Counted from the first letter of the stretch, positions 27,378 through 38,671 are shown. The stretch: 64,000 nt of DNA from Sphaerotilus natans (GCF_900156335.1 NZ_FTMZ01000001.1:248001-312000), one strand, 5' to 3'. Notes: a model not told the origin generated them from the letters alone. A program made the numbers and translations.

Positions 27378-27962
27378 TCAGGCCTGCAGCGCGCCGATGA
27401 TCAGCTGCACCAGCTCGCCGCCTTCGGGCGTGGCCCAGGTGCCGGCCAGTTCGGCGATCAGCTGGTTGGTGGTGGTGATCGTGGCGCCGTGGCGCTCCAT
27501 GCGACGCAGCGACACCTCATCGGCCAGCTTGGTGGGCGAACCGCCGGCGTCGGCCACCACCTGCACGTCGTAGCCCTGGTCGATCAGGGTCAGCACCGGG
27601 TAGACCGTGCAGACGTCGTTGGTCACGCCGGCCACGACCACCTTCCTGCGGCCCGTGGCGGTCACCGCGGCGGCGAAGTTGGCGTCGTCCATGGCGTTGA
27701 CGATGCCCATGCGCTTGATGCGTTGCTCGAAGGCCTGGGGCAGCGACTTCTGCAGCTCGCTCAGCAGCGGGCCCTGGGTGTATTCCTCCATGCTGGACGT
27801 CAGCACGGTGGGGATCTTCAGGATGCGGGCGGTTTCGGCCAGCATCACGGCGTTGCGCTTCATCTCGTCGAACGAGATGGACTTGACCCAGCCCATGGTG
27901 CCGACCTGGTGGTCGATCAGCAGGAGGGCGGTGTCGGCGGCGGTGAACTTGTTGAAGGCCAT
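27378..27962 (-). CDS. Isochorismatase-family hydrolase (YcaC-like)
   Basis: A 194-residue cysteine hydrolase. The catalytic Asp is in ALLLIDHQVGTM and the nucleophile Cys in VVAGVTNDVCTVYPVL. The overall sequence follows E. coli YcaC, whose substrate is unknown. It converges on glcF with a 30-bp gap, and pirin lies upstream on the same strand. Pairs of YcaC-like and pirin genes are often induced by aromatic or electrophilic stress. Confidence 0.9.
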   Translation of the reverse strand: MAFNKFTAADTALLLIDHQVGTMGWVKSISFDEMKRNAVMLAETARILKIPTVLTSSMEEYTQGPLLSELQKSLPQAFEQRIKRMGIVNAMDDANFAAAVTATGRRKVVVAGVTNDVCTVYPVLTLIDQGYDVQVVADAGGSPTKLADEVSLRRMERHGATITTTNQLIAELAGTWATPEGGELVQLIIGALQA

Positions 27963-28043
27963 GTGATTGCTCCTTGGGATTCAGGGGTGACGTGAACGTC
28001 GGGGGTGGGGGAGTCGGGGCCTGTGCGCCGGCCCCATCGCGGA

Positions 28044-28865
28044 TCAGATCTGTCCGAATTCGCCGCGCCGGTAAGCGCTGAGGGCCTGCTGCAGCGCCCC
28101 GGCCGAGGCCATGGCCAGCGGTCCCTGCCAGAACACCGGCTGATTCAAGGGCTGGCCCGCAAAGAGCACGGCCTGGGCGGGGCCACCGATGGCGTGCAGG
28201 CGGGTGCTGCTGGCCACTGCCTGCGCCACCTGCACCGGCACCGGTGCACCGGTGCTGCTGTCCAACACATGGTCATTGATCGCCACCCGGCCAGAGATCG
28301 GCAGCACGAAGTGGGTCAGGCCGGCGGCCACCGGCACGCTCAGCTCGGCGTCGGCGTCCAGCGCGATGTCGAGCAGCTGCACCTCGGTGGGCGGGCGCAG
28401 CGGCGAGCGCTGGCCCGCAAACTCGCCCAGCGGCACGCGCACCTGGGCGCCGGGCCGCGTGACCACCGGCACGTCCTGCGGTGCCAGGGCCAGTGCGAAG
28501 GGCGCGTCGCCCTGCCGGTGCTGCGGCAGGTTCACGAAGATCTGCAGCATGTGCACCGTCTGGCCGGGCTCGGCCGGGTTCTCCTCGTGCACCACGCCGC
28601 GGCCGGCGGCCGTCCAGTGCAGGCCGCCCGGCAGGATCTTCTGGCGCCCGCCCAGCGAGTCGCGGTTCTCGATCCAGGTCTGCGAGTCCAGGAACAGGTA
28701 GGACACCGCAGAAAAGCCGGCATGCGGATGCGGCGGAAAGGTCGGGCCGCTCATCCAGGCGTGGTCGATGCCCAGGAAGGGATTGGTCAGCTCCGCGGCA
28801 TGCAGTCCATAGGCATGGAACTGGCGGCCGTGGTTCATGCGCTGCTGGCGTGCGAAGGCGGTCAT
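28044..28865 (-). CDS. Pirin family protein
   Basis: A 273-residue bicupin with the metal ligands in FPPHPHAGFSAVSYLF and the motif TAAGRGVVHEENPAE. Bacterial pirins show quercetinase activity or act as metabolic regulators; the role here is not determined. It is divergent from the LysR regulator gene (135 bp between starts), a layout in which a LysR protein usually controls its divergent neighbour. Confidence 0.9.
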   Translation of the reverse strand: MTAFARQQRMNHGRQFHAYGLHAAELTNPFLGIDHAWMSGPTFPPHPHAGFSAVSYLFLDSQTWIENRDSLGGRQKILPGGLHWTAAGRGVVHEENPAEPGQTVHMLQIFVNLPQHRQGDAPFALALAPQDVPVVTRPGAQVRVPLGEFAGQRSPLRPPTEVQLLDIALDADAELSVPVAAGLTHFVLPISGRVAINDHVLDSSTGAPVPVQVAQAVASSTRLHAIGGPAQAVLFAGQPLNQPVFWQGPLAMASAGALQQALSAYRRGEFGQI

Positions 28866-29000
28866 GGCGCGGGTCTCCGGTGGTGTGTGCGGTGCCGGTG
28901 CCGGGGCGCCGCGGTGTCGATGGCGAGATCTTCTGGGTAATCAACAGTGGGATAAAGACGGCACAATGGAAGTGACCAATCCATATTTGCAGCAATCCAC

Positions 29001-29900
29001 ATGGACCTCCTGAACGACATGGCGCTGTTCGTGGAAGTGGCGCGGGCGATGAGCTTTCGCCGCGCGGCCGAGGCCCTCGGCATGCCCAACTCCACGCTGT
29101 CGCGGCGCGTCAGCGCGCTGGAGAAGGCCATCGGCCTGCGCCTGATGCACCGCACCACCCGCCGCCTGGAGCTCACCGAGGCCGGCCAGCTCTACTACGA
29201 GCGCTGCAAGCGCATCGTCGAGGAGGCGCGGCTGGCGCACGAGCAGCTGGGCGAGCTGCTGGCCCAGCCCAGCGGCGTGCTGCGCGCTTCGCTGCCGGTG
29301 GACTTTGCCAACAGCACGCTGGCGCCGCTGATCGCCGAATTCGCCCGCCGCCACCCCGGCATCCGCTTCGAGTTCGACCTCACGCCGCGGCGGGTGGACC
29401 TGGTCAGCGAGCCGTTTGACGTGGCCATCCGCATGGGCGCGTCGCAAGACTCCACCCTGGTGGCCCGGCTGCTGGCCACGCTGGACACCCACCTGTACGC
29501 CTCACCGGCCTATGTGAGCCGGGTGGGCCCGCCGCGCCAGCCCGCCGATCTGGCCCGGCACGAGGGGCTGCTGTTCAAGGCCGGCGGGGGGCGGTCCACC
29601 TGGCGCTTGTCGCGCACGAACGGCAGCGCCGAGGAGGTGGAGATCGAGGTCGGTGGCCGCTTCCAGCTCAACAGCGTGGGCCTGCTGCGGCGCCTGGCCA
29701 TGCAGGACCTGGGCGTGGCGCTGCTGGCCGATGTGGTGGTCGCGGACGACCTGGCCGCCGGCCGGCTGCAACGCGTGCTGCCGGACTGGCAGGGGCCGCC
29801 AATACCGGTCTATGCGATGACCGAGACCCGCCTGCTGCCGGCCAAGACCCAGCGTTTCATCGAGTTCCTGCGCGAGAAGCTGGGTCAGGCAGCGGCCTGA
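29001..29900 (+). CDS. LysR-family transcriptional regulator
   Basis: A 299-residue LTTR with an N-terminal winged helix-turn-helix (FVEVARAMSFRRAAEALG, STLSRRVSALEKAIGLRLMHRTTRR). The effector domain follows from about residue 90 and places it in the AaeR/DmlR-like subgroup. It sits between the divergent pirin/YcaC pair and the downstream Old Yellow Enzyme gene. Inverted repeats of LysR type lie between it and the latter. An electrophile or quinone response is a reasonable inference. Confidence 0.92.
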   Translation: MDLLNDMALFVEVARAMSFRRAAEALGMPNSTLSRRVSALEKAIGLRLMHRTTRRLELTEAGQLYYERCKRIVEEARLAHEQLGELLAQPSGVLRASLPVDFANSTLAPLIAEFARRHPGIRFEFDLTPRRVDLVSEPFDVAIRMGASQDSTLVARLLATLDTHLYASPAYVSRVGPPRQPADLARHEGLLFKAGGGRSTWRLSRTNGSAEEVEIEVGGRFQLNSVGLLRRLAMQDLGVALLADVVVADDLAAGRLQRVLPDWQGPPIPVYAMTETRLLPAKTQRFIEFLREKLGQAAA

Positions 29901-29933
29901 TTGCTGCGGCAATGGATCAATGATTTCCAATCA
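29900..29933. promoter_or_regulatory. Putative LysR-type operator before the Old Yellow Enzyme gene
   Basis: Two inverted repeats lie here: ATTGC-N4-GCAAT (29900-29913) and TGATT-TCC-AATCA (29921-29933). The second fits the T-N11-A LysR box with perfect 5-bp arms. They sit 72-105 bp before the start codon at 30006, a normal distance for LysR activation. Confidence 0.45.
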
Positions 29934-30005
29934 GATGGATTTATCTCAAGGCTGAATTTCCAGACACTGCCGCTCATCGTCACCCGCCCCTTGTCGGAGC
30001 CCACC

Positions 30006-31067
30006 ATGAGCGCCAGTCCCCTGTTCACTCCTGCCACCGTCGGCGATCTCGCCCTGCGCAACCGCCTGGTCATGGCGCCGATGACGCGCTCGCGCGCCGA
30101 CGATGCCGGCGTGCCCGGTGAACTCACCGCCCTGTACTACGCCCAGCGCGCCAGCGCCGGCCTGATCATCAGCGAGGGCGTGTTCCCCAGTGCCATGGGC
30201 AAGGGCTATGTGCGCACGCCGGGCATCGAGACCGATGCACAGGTGGCCGGCTGGAAGCGGGTGGCTGATGCCGTGCACGCCCAGGGCGGCCGCATCGTCA
30301 TGCAGCTGATGCACGCCGGGCGCATCTCGCACCCGTCGCTGTTGCCGGGCGGCGCCCTGCCGGTGGCCCCCTCGGCCATCCCGCCCAAGGGCCAGACCTG
30401 GACCGACCAGGGCCTGCAGGACATGGTGACCCCGCATGCGCTGAGCACCGACGAGATTGCCCAGGTGGTGGCTGAGTACCGCGCCGCCACCCGCCGCGCG
30501 CTGGACGCCGGCTTCGACGGCGTCGAGCTGCACGCCGCCTCGGGCTATCTGCCCGAGCAGTTCCTGTCCTCGGGCAGCAACCAGCGCACCGACGCCTATG
30601 GCGGCTCGGTGGCGAACCGCGCGCGCTTCGTGCTGGAGGTGTTGGCCGCCATGGTGGCCGAGGCCGGCGCCGGCCGCGTGGGCCTGAAGATCGCGCCGGA
30701 GATGGGCTACAACGACATCGTCGACGCCACGCCGCAGGACACCTATGGGCACCTCGTCGAGCAGATCGCGCCGCTGAATCTGGCCTACCTGCATGTGGCC
30801 CTGTTCGGCACCGCGGTGGACTACCACGGCCTGCTGCGCCCGCGCTTCAAAGGCGCCTACCTGGTGGGTGGCGGCCTGGACCAGGCCCGTGCCGAGGCCC
30901 TGCTGGGCAGCGGCCAGGCCGATGCGGCCGTGTTCGGCAGCGCCTTCCTGGCCAACCCCGACCTGCCCGAGCGCTTTCGCCGCGGCGCACCGCTGAACGC
31001 GCCCGACAAGGCCACGTTCTTCGCGCCGGGTGCCCAGGGCTACACCGACTATCCCGCACTGGGCTGA
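30006..31067 (+). CDS. Old Yellow Enzyme family alkene reductase
   Basis: A 353-residue FMN-dependent, NAD(P)H-using reductase of activated alkenes, quinones, N-ethylmaleimide or nitro compounds (NemA/OYE class). Motifs include RLVMAPMTRSRAD at the FMN site, QLMHAGRISHPSLLPGG, the FDGVELHAASGYLPEQFLS segment with the substrate-binding region, and NQRTDAYGGSVANRARF. The ATG at 30006 follows a LysR-like operator. It is 50 bp from the export operon, consistent with a joint detoxification role. Confidence 0.93.
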   Translation: MSASPLFTPATVGDLALRNRLVMAPMTRSRADDAGVPGELTALYYAQRASAGLIISEGVFPSAMGKGYVRTPGIETDAQVAGWKRVADAVHAQGGRIVMQLMHAGRISHPSLLPGGALPVAPSAIPPKGQTWTDQGLQDMVTPHALSTDEIAQVVAEYRAATRRALDAGFDGVELHAASGYLPEQFLSSGSNQRTDAYGGSVANRARFVLEVLAAMVAEAGAGRVGLKIAPEMGYNDIVDATPQDTYGHLVEQIAPLNLAYLHVALFGTAVDYHGLLRPRFKGAYLVGGGLDQARAEALLGSGQADAAVFGSAFLANPDLPERFRRGAPLNAPDKATFFAPGAQGYTDYPALG

Positions 31068-31117
31068 GCCCACCGCCGGCGCGCGCCCACCGCGCGCCGA
31101 TCCGAGCCCGTCACACC

Positions 31118-32665
31118 ATGGCCATGAACCCCATGCCGTGCCCCACCGTGCGGCAGCCCCTGCGGCGCGGAACCGGCCCGATGCTGCTGGTCACCATGCT
31201 GGCGCTGGCCCTGACGGGCTGCGCCACGCCGGTGGCCGGCCCTGATCTGCAGGCCGCGACCCAGCCGGGCGAGGCCCGATGGACCTGGCGCACACCGCGC
31301 GGTCTACCGGGGCCATCGGTTCTGCCCGGCACCACCCCCCCGCCGGCCCTGAGCCCGCAGCCCGTGCCCGGCACCTGGTGGTCGCTGTTCGACGACCCGC
31401 AGCTGTCGGCCCTGCAGACGCAGGCGATCGATGGCAACCTGGACCTGCAGGCGGCCCTGCTGCGCATCGCCGAAAGCCAGGCGCGGCTGGGCATGACCGA
31501 GGCCACCGGCCTGCCGCGCGTGAACGTCGATGCCGGCTACAGCCGCGCGGCCCTCAGTGCCGACTCGCCGCTGGCCCGGCTGGGCCTGCCGACGCGGCCC
31601 CATGACCAGTACCAGTGGGGCGGCCAGGCGAGTTGGGAAATCGACCTGTGGGGCCACCACCAGCAGCTGACCGAGTCGGCTCGCGCCCAGCTTGAGGCAA
31701 CCCATTGGGCCGCCCGTGCTGCGCGGGTGAGCCTGTCCGCCGAGGTGGCGCGCCAGTACCTGCTGCTGCGCGGGGTGCAGGCTCAGCAGCGCCTGGTGGA
31801 CGAACACCGCCAGATCGCCGCTGAACTGCTGCGCCTGACCGAAAGCCGTGAACGCCACGGCGTGGCCACCCGCTTCGATTTGGCTGCCGCCCGTGCCGAA
31901 CAAGCCACGGTGGAGGCTCGCACTATCCAGTTGGGCCAGCAACGCGATGTGTTGATGAACGCGCTGGCTCTGCTGCTGGGCCAGCCGCCCCATGCGCTGG
32001 ATGAGCGCCTGTTGGCCGGTGCGATGCTGCCGCCCCTGCCGCGCGAGCTGCCTGTTGGCGTGCCCAGCGACCTGGTGCGCCAGCGTCCCGACATCCTGCA
32101 GGCCGAGGCCCAGTTGCGGGCGGCCACCGCCGACAAGGGAGCCGCACAGGCAGACTTCTATCCCAGGGTGAGCCTGAACGCCGGTTGGAGCATCAGCACC
32201 GCGCGCAGCAGTGAACTGGGCAACTGGGACATGCGCCAATTCAGCGTGGGTCCGGTGGTGCACCTCCCGCTGTTCGATGGCGGCCTGCTCCAACGCACGC
32301 TGGTCTTGACCGACGCTCGGCAGTGTTCTGCCGCCCTGGCTTGGCGGTCCACCGTGCTGCGCGCTTGGCATGAGGTGGGTGCGGCGCTGGACGCCAGCCT
32401 CAGCGAGCAAGCCAAGCAGGCCCGGCAGCAGGAGGCCGTGGCCCACAGCAGTCAGGCGCTGGACAGTGCCCGCAATGCCTGGAAGGCCGGCAGCGCCGAG
32501 TTCACCACCGTGCTGGTGGCGCAGCGCAGCTTGCTGAATGCCCAGTCAGCCCTGACCGACACGACCACCGCCGCGGGCCTGACCGTGGTGTCGCTCTACC
32601 GCGCTTTGGGCGGCGGCTTGGCGGAGGTGCAGTCCACTCGGCAGGTGGCCGAGGTGCAGCCATGA
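31118..32665 (+). CDS. Outer-membrane efflux factor, OprM/NodT type lipoprotein
   Basis: A 515-residue TolC-like channel. The N-terminus carries a lipobox (LALTGCATP). WWSLFDDPQLSALQTQAIDGNLDLQAALLRI and the repeated helical hairpins are typical of the NodT subgroup. Such lipoproteins form the outer-membrane exit duct of tripartite pumps. Its stop overlaps the MFS start (ATGA). The putative signal is preceded by about 20 extra residues, so a start a few codons downstream is possible. Confidence 0.92.
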   Translation: MAMNPMPCPTVRQPLRRGTGPMLLVTMLALALTGCATPVAGPDLQAATQPGEARWTWRTPRGLPGPSVLPGTTPPPALSPQPVPGTWWSLFDDPQLSALQTQAIDGNLDLQAALLRIAESQARLGMTEATGLPRVNVDAGYSRAALSADSPLARLGLPTRPHDQYQWGGQASWEIDLWGHHQQLTESARAQLEATHWAARAARVSLSAEVARQYLLLRGVQAQQRLVDEHRQIAAELLRLTESRERHGVATRFDLAAARAEQATVEARTIQLGQQRDVLMNALALLLGQPPHALDERLLAGAMLPPLPRELPVGVPSDLVRQRPDILQAEAQLRAATADKGAAQADFYPRVSLNAGWSISTARSSELGNWDMRQFSVGPVVHLPLFDGGLLQRTLVLTDARQCSAALAWRSTVLRAWHEVGAALDASLSEQAKQARQQEAVAHSSQALDSARNAWKAGSAEFTTVLVAQRSLLNAQSALTDTTTAAGLTVVSLYRALGGGLAEVQSTRQVAEVQP

Positions 32666-34236
32666 ACGCCGCAGTGCTCCCACAGGGCGCCAATCAAGGG
32701 ACACCCGGTCCTGCCGCGACTGCCCCCGCAGCGACCGGCCCGGTCTTCGGCCCGCGCCTGGCCGTCGGCATGGCTGGCGTGCTGCTGGCCGCCATGGTGG
32801 CGGGCCTGAACGCGCGCGTGCCGGCCCTGGCCCTGCCTGACACGCGCGGCGCACTGGGCCTGGGACTGGACGATGCCTCGTGGCTGAGCACGGCCTACAC
32901 CGCGGGCGAGTTGTCGGTCATGCCCTTTGCCACCTGGTTCGCCGTCACCCTGTCGCTGCGGCGTTTTCACAGCGGGATGCTGGCCGGGGCCTTGCTGCTG
33001 GCCGGCATCATTCCGCTGGTCAGTGATCTGAACTGGCTGCTGCCGCTGCGCTTTGTGCACGGCCTTTTCGCCGGCGCGCTGATTCCCATGCTGATGATGG
33101 CGGCGTTGCGCTTCCTGCCCACACCGGTTCGGCTGCATGGCCTGGCGCTGTATGCGTTGACCGCCACCTTCGCACCCAACGTCGCGCTGTGGATCGCTAG
33201 CCAGTGGCTGGACCGGCTGGAGGACTGGCGCTGGGCCTACTGGCACCTGATTCCCCTCGGGGTCGTGGCCATGGGGCTGGTGCTGTGGGGGATCCCGAAG
33301 ATGCCTCCAGCTCTGCCGCGGCTGAAGCAGGCCAATTGGCCCGGCATGGTGCTGGGCATACCCGGCCTGGCCTTGCTCAGCGTGGGCCTGGACCAAGGCC
33401 AGCGGCTCGATTGGCTGCAGTCGCCGCTGATCGTGGCGGCACTGGCTGCCGGCGGTGTGCTGACCAGCCTGTTCCTGCTGAGCGAATGGTTCCACCCCGG
33501 CCCGTTCATCAAGCTGCAGTTGCTGGCTCGGCGCAACCTGGGTCTGGGCTTCGTGGTTTTCTTTCTGCTGCTGGTGGCGATGTCCTCCGGCGTGGCGCTG
33601 CCGTCGCTGAACCTGACGCAGCAGCATGGCTTCCGGGTCGAGCAACTCGTGCCCTTGGGGCTGGTCGTTGGCCTGCCTCAGCTGGTGCTCGGTCCGCTGG
33701 TGGCGCTGCTGCTGTACCAGCGCTGGGTGGATGCCCGCCACCTCTTCGCGCTGGGCCTGGTGCTGATCGCCGCAGCCTGCTGGACGGCGGCCCGCGTCGA
33801 TGTTGATTGGATGGCGCCGCAGTTCCTCACCGCCCAGGTGCTGCAGGCACTTGGCCAGCCGCTGGCCGTCGTCTCGCTGCTGTTCCTCAGCACCAGCGTG
33901 GTCCAGCCCATGGAGGGGCCCTTCGTGTCGGGCATCGTCAACACCTTGCGTGCCTTTGGCACCCTGGTGGGCAGCGCGCTGGTGAGCCGCCAGATGAGCG
34001 AGCGCAGCAGCTTCCATGCCGACGTGCTGATCGGCGAGCTGGGCCATCGCCTGGGCCAAGGTCTTGAGCCTGCCGAGGCCAGCAGCCTGGGCACCCTGCT
34101 GAGCCACCACGCCAGCGTGCTGGCGGTGGCCGATGTCTACCGCATGCTGGGCGTTCTGGCCCTGCTGCTGGTGCCCTTGGTGCTGATGCTGCAGCACATC
34201 CCCGCGCCGATGGCTGTGCGTCAGCCGCCCACCTGA
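32662..34236 (+). CDS. DHA2-type MFS efflux transporter (EmrB-like)
   Basis: A 524-residue inner-membrane drug:H+ antiporter with about 14 hydrophobic helices. DDASWLSTAYTAGELSVMPFATW in the first helices and PMEGPFVSGIVNTLRAFGTLVGSAL towards the end follow the EmrB family. It lies between the outer-membrane factor (overlapping ATGA) and the HlyD-type adaptor (56-bp gap), so all three parts of an Emr-type pump are encoded. The substrate is unknown. Confidence 0.9.
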   Translation: MNAAVLPQGANQGTPGPAATAPAATGPVFGPRLAVGMAGVLLAAMVAGLNARVPALALPDTRGALGLGLDDASWLSTAYTAGELSVMPFATWFAVTLSLRRFHSGMLAGALLLAGIIPLVSDLNWLLPLRFVHGLFAGALIPMLMMAALRFLPTPVRLHGLALYALTATFAPNVALWIASQWLDRLEDWRWAYWHLIPLGVVAMGLVLWGIPKMPPALPRLKQANWPGMVLGIPGLALLSVGLDQGQRLDWLQSPLIVAALAAGGVLTSLFLLSEWFHPGPFIKLQLLARRNLGLGFVVFFLLLVAMSSGVALPSLNLTQQHGFRVEQLVPLGLVVGLPQLVLGPLVALLLYQRWVDARHLFALGLVLIAAACWTAARVDVDWMAPQFLTAQVLQALGQPLAVVSLLFLSTSVVQPMEGPFVSGIVNTLRAFGTLVGSALVSRQMSERSSFHADVLIGELGHRLGQGLEPAEASSLGTLLSHHASVLAVADVYRMLGVLALLLVPLVLMLQHIPAPMAVRQPPT

Positions 34237-34292
34237 GCCGTTCACGATCTTCGCCTCCACCCTTCGCCTCCCCGATCTCCTGGACAACGCCC

Positions 34293-35384
34293 ATGGCTTT
34301 CTCTCTCCCAGCGCGCTTGGTTGGCGCAACCCTGCTCGTCAGCGCCACGGCCTCCGCAGCCTGGGTGTACAGCCGCAGCACCCCTGAGGTCGCCTGGCAA
34401 GCCACCGATGACGCCTATGTCGAGGCGGACTACACCCAGGTTGCCTCGCGCTTGGCCGGCACCGTGGCCCAGGTGCTGGTAGCGGACAACCAGACCGTGC
34501 ATGCTGGCGACCTGCTGGCCGTGCTGGACGACCGCGATGCACGCGTGGCGCTGGACAGCGCCAAGGCACAAGTGCTCAGTGCCGAGGCGGCCTTGAGCAG
34601 CTTGCAGGCCCAGCTGGCGCGCCAGAACAGCCTGCGGGCCCAGGCCCGCGCCACCCTGGCAGCCGACGAGGCCGCCATCGCGCTGGCCGACGCCAACCGC
34701 CACCGCTTTGCCAACATGGCGCGCGACGGCTCCGGCACCCTGCAGGCTCAACAGCAGGCCGATGCGCAATGGCAGGTGCAGCAAGCCAACCACGACAAGG
34801 ACCAGGCCGCACTGCAAGGTGTCGATCAGCAAAGCGCCGTGATCCAGGCCGAGGTGGAGAAGGCCCGCGCTGCGGTGCTGGCCGCCCAAAGCCAGCTCAA
34901 GGGTGCTGAGCTGAACCTGTCGTACACACAGATCAAGGCTCCGGCCGACGGCGTGGTGGCTCAGTTCAGTGTGCGCGTGGGCGCTTATGTGCAGCCCGGC
35001 AAGGCGCTGCTGGCCGTGGTGCCGCTGCGCGACGTCTACGTGACGGCCAACTTCCGCGAGACGCAGCTGGCGCGCATGCGCCCTGGCCAGGCCGTGCGGC
35101 TGACGGTGGATGCCCTGCCGGGCGTTCCTTTTACCGGCAAGGTCAGCAGCTTGGCACCCGCCAGTGGCTTGAGCTTCTCGCCGCTGCCGGCGCACAACGC
35201 CACGGGCAACTTCACCAAGATCGTGCAACGCCTGCCGGTGCGCATCAAGATCGACGAGAACAACCCCCAGCGCGCGTTGCTGCGTGTGGGCATGTCGGTG
35301 CGGCCCGAAGTGGATGTGCGTGCGCCCGCGCAGGCCGACAGTCTCAGACAGCACGAGGGTGCCATGCGTCTGAGCCTGCGCTGA
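34293..35384 (+). CDS. HlyD/EmrA-type membrane fusion protein
   Basis: A 363-residue periplasmic adaptor with one N-terminal membrane anchor. Barrel-sandwich halves are DDAYVEADYTQVASRLAGTV and LSYTQIKAPADGVVAQFSVR, separated by a long alpha-helical hairpin (residues 90-210). A beta-barrel domain with VTANFRETQLARMRPGQ follows, as in EmrA. It completes the tripartite pump with the two preceding genes. Confidence 0.92.
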   Translation: MAFSLPARLVGATLLVSATASAAWVYSRSTPEVAWQATDDAYVEADYTQVASRLAGTVAQVLVADNQTVHAGDLLAVLDDRDARVALDSAKAQVLSAEAALSSLQAQLARQNSLRAQARATLAADEAAIALADANRHRFANMARDGSGTLQAQQQADAQWQVQQANHDKDQAALQGVDQQSAVIQAEVEKARAAVLAAQSQLKGAELNLSYTQIKAPADGVVAQFSVRVGAYVQPGKALLAVVPLRDVYVTANFRETQLARMRPGQAVRLTVDALPGVPFTGKVSSLAPASGLSFSPLPAHNATGNFTKIVQRLPVRIKIDENNPQRALLRVGMSVRPEVDVRAPAQADSLRQHEGAMRLSLR

Positions 35385-35416
35385 GTACCTTGCGGCACGA
35401 CGACAGGAGCAGCCCG

Positions 35417-35764
35417 ATGCAAGGCTACCAAGTCACCTTCTTCACGCAGCAGGACCGCGTGCATGACCATGAACCGCTGGCGCAATGGCTGCTCGCCCAG
35501 GCACGCGCGCTGGGCATCCGGGGCGCTACCCTCAACGGCTCGTTGCAGGGCCTGGGCCATGACGGCCATGTCCATGCGGTCACGATGTTCGACCTGGGCG
35601 ACCAGCCGGTGCAGGTGACGATGGTCGTGAATGACGCCGAAAATGAGCGGCTGTTTGCGCATCTGGCCGCCAGCGGCGTGCAGATCTTCTACATGCGCAG
35701 CGCCGTCGAGTTCGGCACGCTGGGCATGCCCGCCGAGGCCTCTGGCGCCCGCGCACAGCGCTGA
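35417..35764 (+). CDS. DUF190 family protein
   Basis: A 115-residue protein starting MQGYQVTFFTQQDR, with HDHEPLAQWLLAQARALGIRGATL and a beta-rich C-terminal half. DUF190 members adopt a PII-like ferredoxin fold and often accompany transporters such as CrcB or efflux systems. An AGGAG 7 bp before the ATG at 35417 supports this start. It lies 32 bp after the adaptor gene and is probably the last intact gene of the pump operon. Confidence 0.7.
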   Translation: MQGYQVTFFTQQDRVHDHEPLAQWLLAQARALGIRGATLNGSLQGLGHDGHVHAVTMFDLGDQPVQVTMVVNDAENERLFAHLAASGVQIFYMRSAVEFGTLGMPAEASGARAQR

Positions 35765-35771
35765 CCCAGTC

Positions 35772-36057
35772 ATGGGCAGCACACCCCCCATCGCCATCGT
35801 CGGTGCCTCGCTGGCCGGGCTCACCCTGGCACTGGCCTGTGCCAGCGATGACCGGAAACGGTTTCTCCGCTGGCGTGGACGATGCTGCCGCGCTGGCGGG
35901 CTTGCTGGCCGCCCAGCCGCATCCGTCATCGGTGCCCGCGGTCCTGGACCGGTACCAGTCGGTGCGCCTGCCCGACATCCACACTCTGGTGGGCCACTCG
36001 ATGAGGCTGAGCACCGAGTTCGTGCGTTATGCGGCGGGTATCCGCTCGGTGCGGTAG
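35772..36057 (+). pseudogene. Flavin-dependent monooxygenase remnant with internal deletion
   Basis: The first 28 codons (frame of 35772) encode PIAIVGASLAGLTLALACA, an FAD-binding Rossmann start. From about 35850 the homology continues in another frame with GNGFSAGVDDAAALAGLLA and then VLDRYQSVRLPDIHTLVGHS, which resembles the C-terminal end of PheA/TfdB-like flavin monooxygenases. The roughly 280 residues normally between the two are missing. This is a deletion plus frame change, so no functional enzyme can be made. It marks the end of the accessory block. Confidence 0.7.
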
Positions 36058-36082
36058 TCGGAACTTGCCCAGCATCATCGGG

Positions 36083-36101
36083 GCCGCCCCGCCGGGGCGG
36101 C
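36083..36101 (-). terminator. Hairpin next to the ftsB stop codon
   Basis: GCCGCCCC-GCC-GGGGCGGC is a perfect 8-bp GC stem with a 3-base loop directly after the ftsB stop. There is no T-run, so it may be a weak or bidirectional terminator between ftsB and the pseudogene. Confidence 0.5.
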
Positions 36102-36395
36102 TCAGGGCGAGGCCGTCGCGGCGCTGCCCTGCGGATACTGGACCAGGATCTCGTCGGGCTTGACCATGCCGAGCTCGCGGCGGGCGCGCTCCTCGATGAT
36201 CTCGGTGCCCTCGCGCAGGTCGCGGATCTCGGCCCGCAGCTGCTCGTTGCGCACCCGCGCCTCGGCATTGCGGGCCTGCCGTTCGGCGACCAGCGCCGAG
36301 AGCTCGTCCACGCGCGGCATGCCGTGTTCACCGAACCAGAGTCCGGCCTGGGTCAGCCCCAGCAGGGCCACAAGGGTCACGGTCACGATGCGCAT
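36102..36395 (-). CDS. ftsB: Cell-division protein FtsB
   Basis: A 97-residue bitopic divisome protein that forms the FtsQLB complex. It has a short N-terminal tail, one transmembrane helix (VTVTLVALLGLTQAGLWF), a coiled coil (ELSALVAERQARNAEARVR) and the conserved end EERARRELGMVKPDEILVQ. It follows eno by 16 bp on the same strand, a gene pair conserved through proteobacteria. Confidence 0.95.
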   Translation of the reverse strand: MRIVTVTLVALLGLTQAGLWFGEHGMPRVDELSALVAERQARNAEARVRNEQLRAEIRDLREGTEIIEERARRELGMVKPDEILVQYPQGSAATASP

Positions 36396-36411
36396 GGCGA
36401 GCCGGGACCGT

Positions 36412-37710
<1,299 letters not shown>

Positions 37711-37718
37711 TCAACTGT

Positions 37719-37746
37719 CGAATATCGAATACCGAATATCGAGTTC
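37719..37746. repeat. Heptanucleotide tandem repeat (CGAATAT/C) before eno
   Basis: Four adjacent 7-bp units read CGAATAT, CGAATAC, CGAATAT, CGAGTTC. They lie about 25 bp upstream of the eno start in its leader and are AT-rich in a GC-rich setting. Function is unknown; copy number could differ between strains. Confidence 0.7.
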
Positions 37747-37813
37747 GGGGAAGCGGAACGGCGTGCATGGTGCCCGCACGCCGTTACCCGTGCTGAACAT
37801 TCCTGCCGCAGCT

Positions 37814-38671
<858 letters not shown>

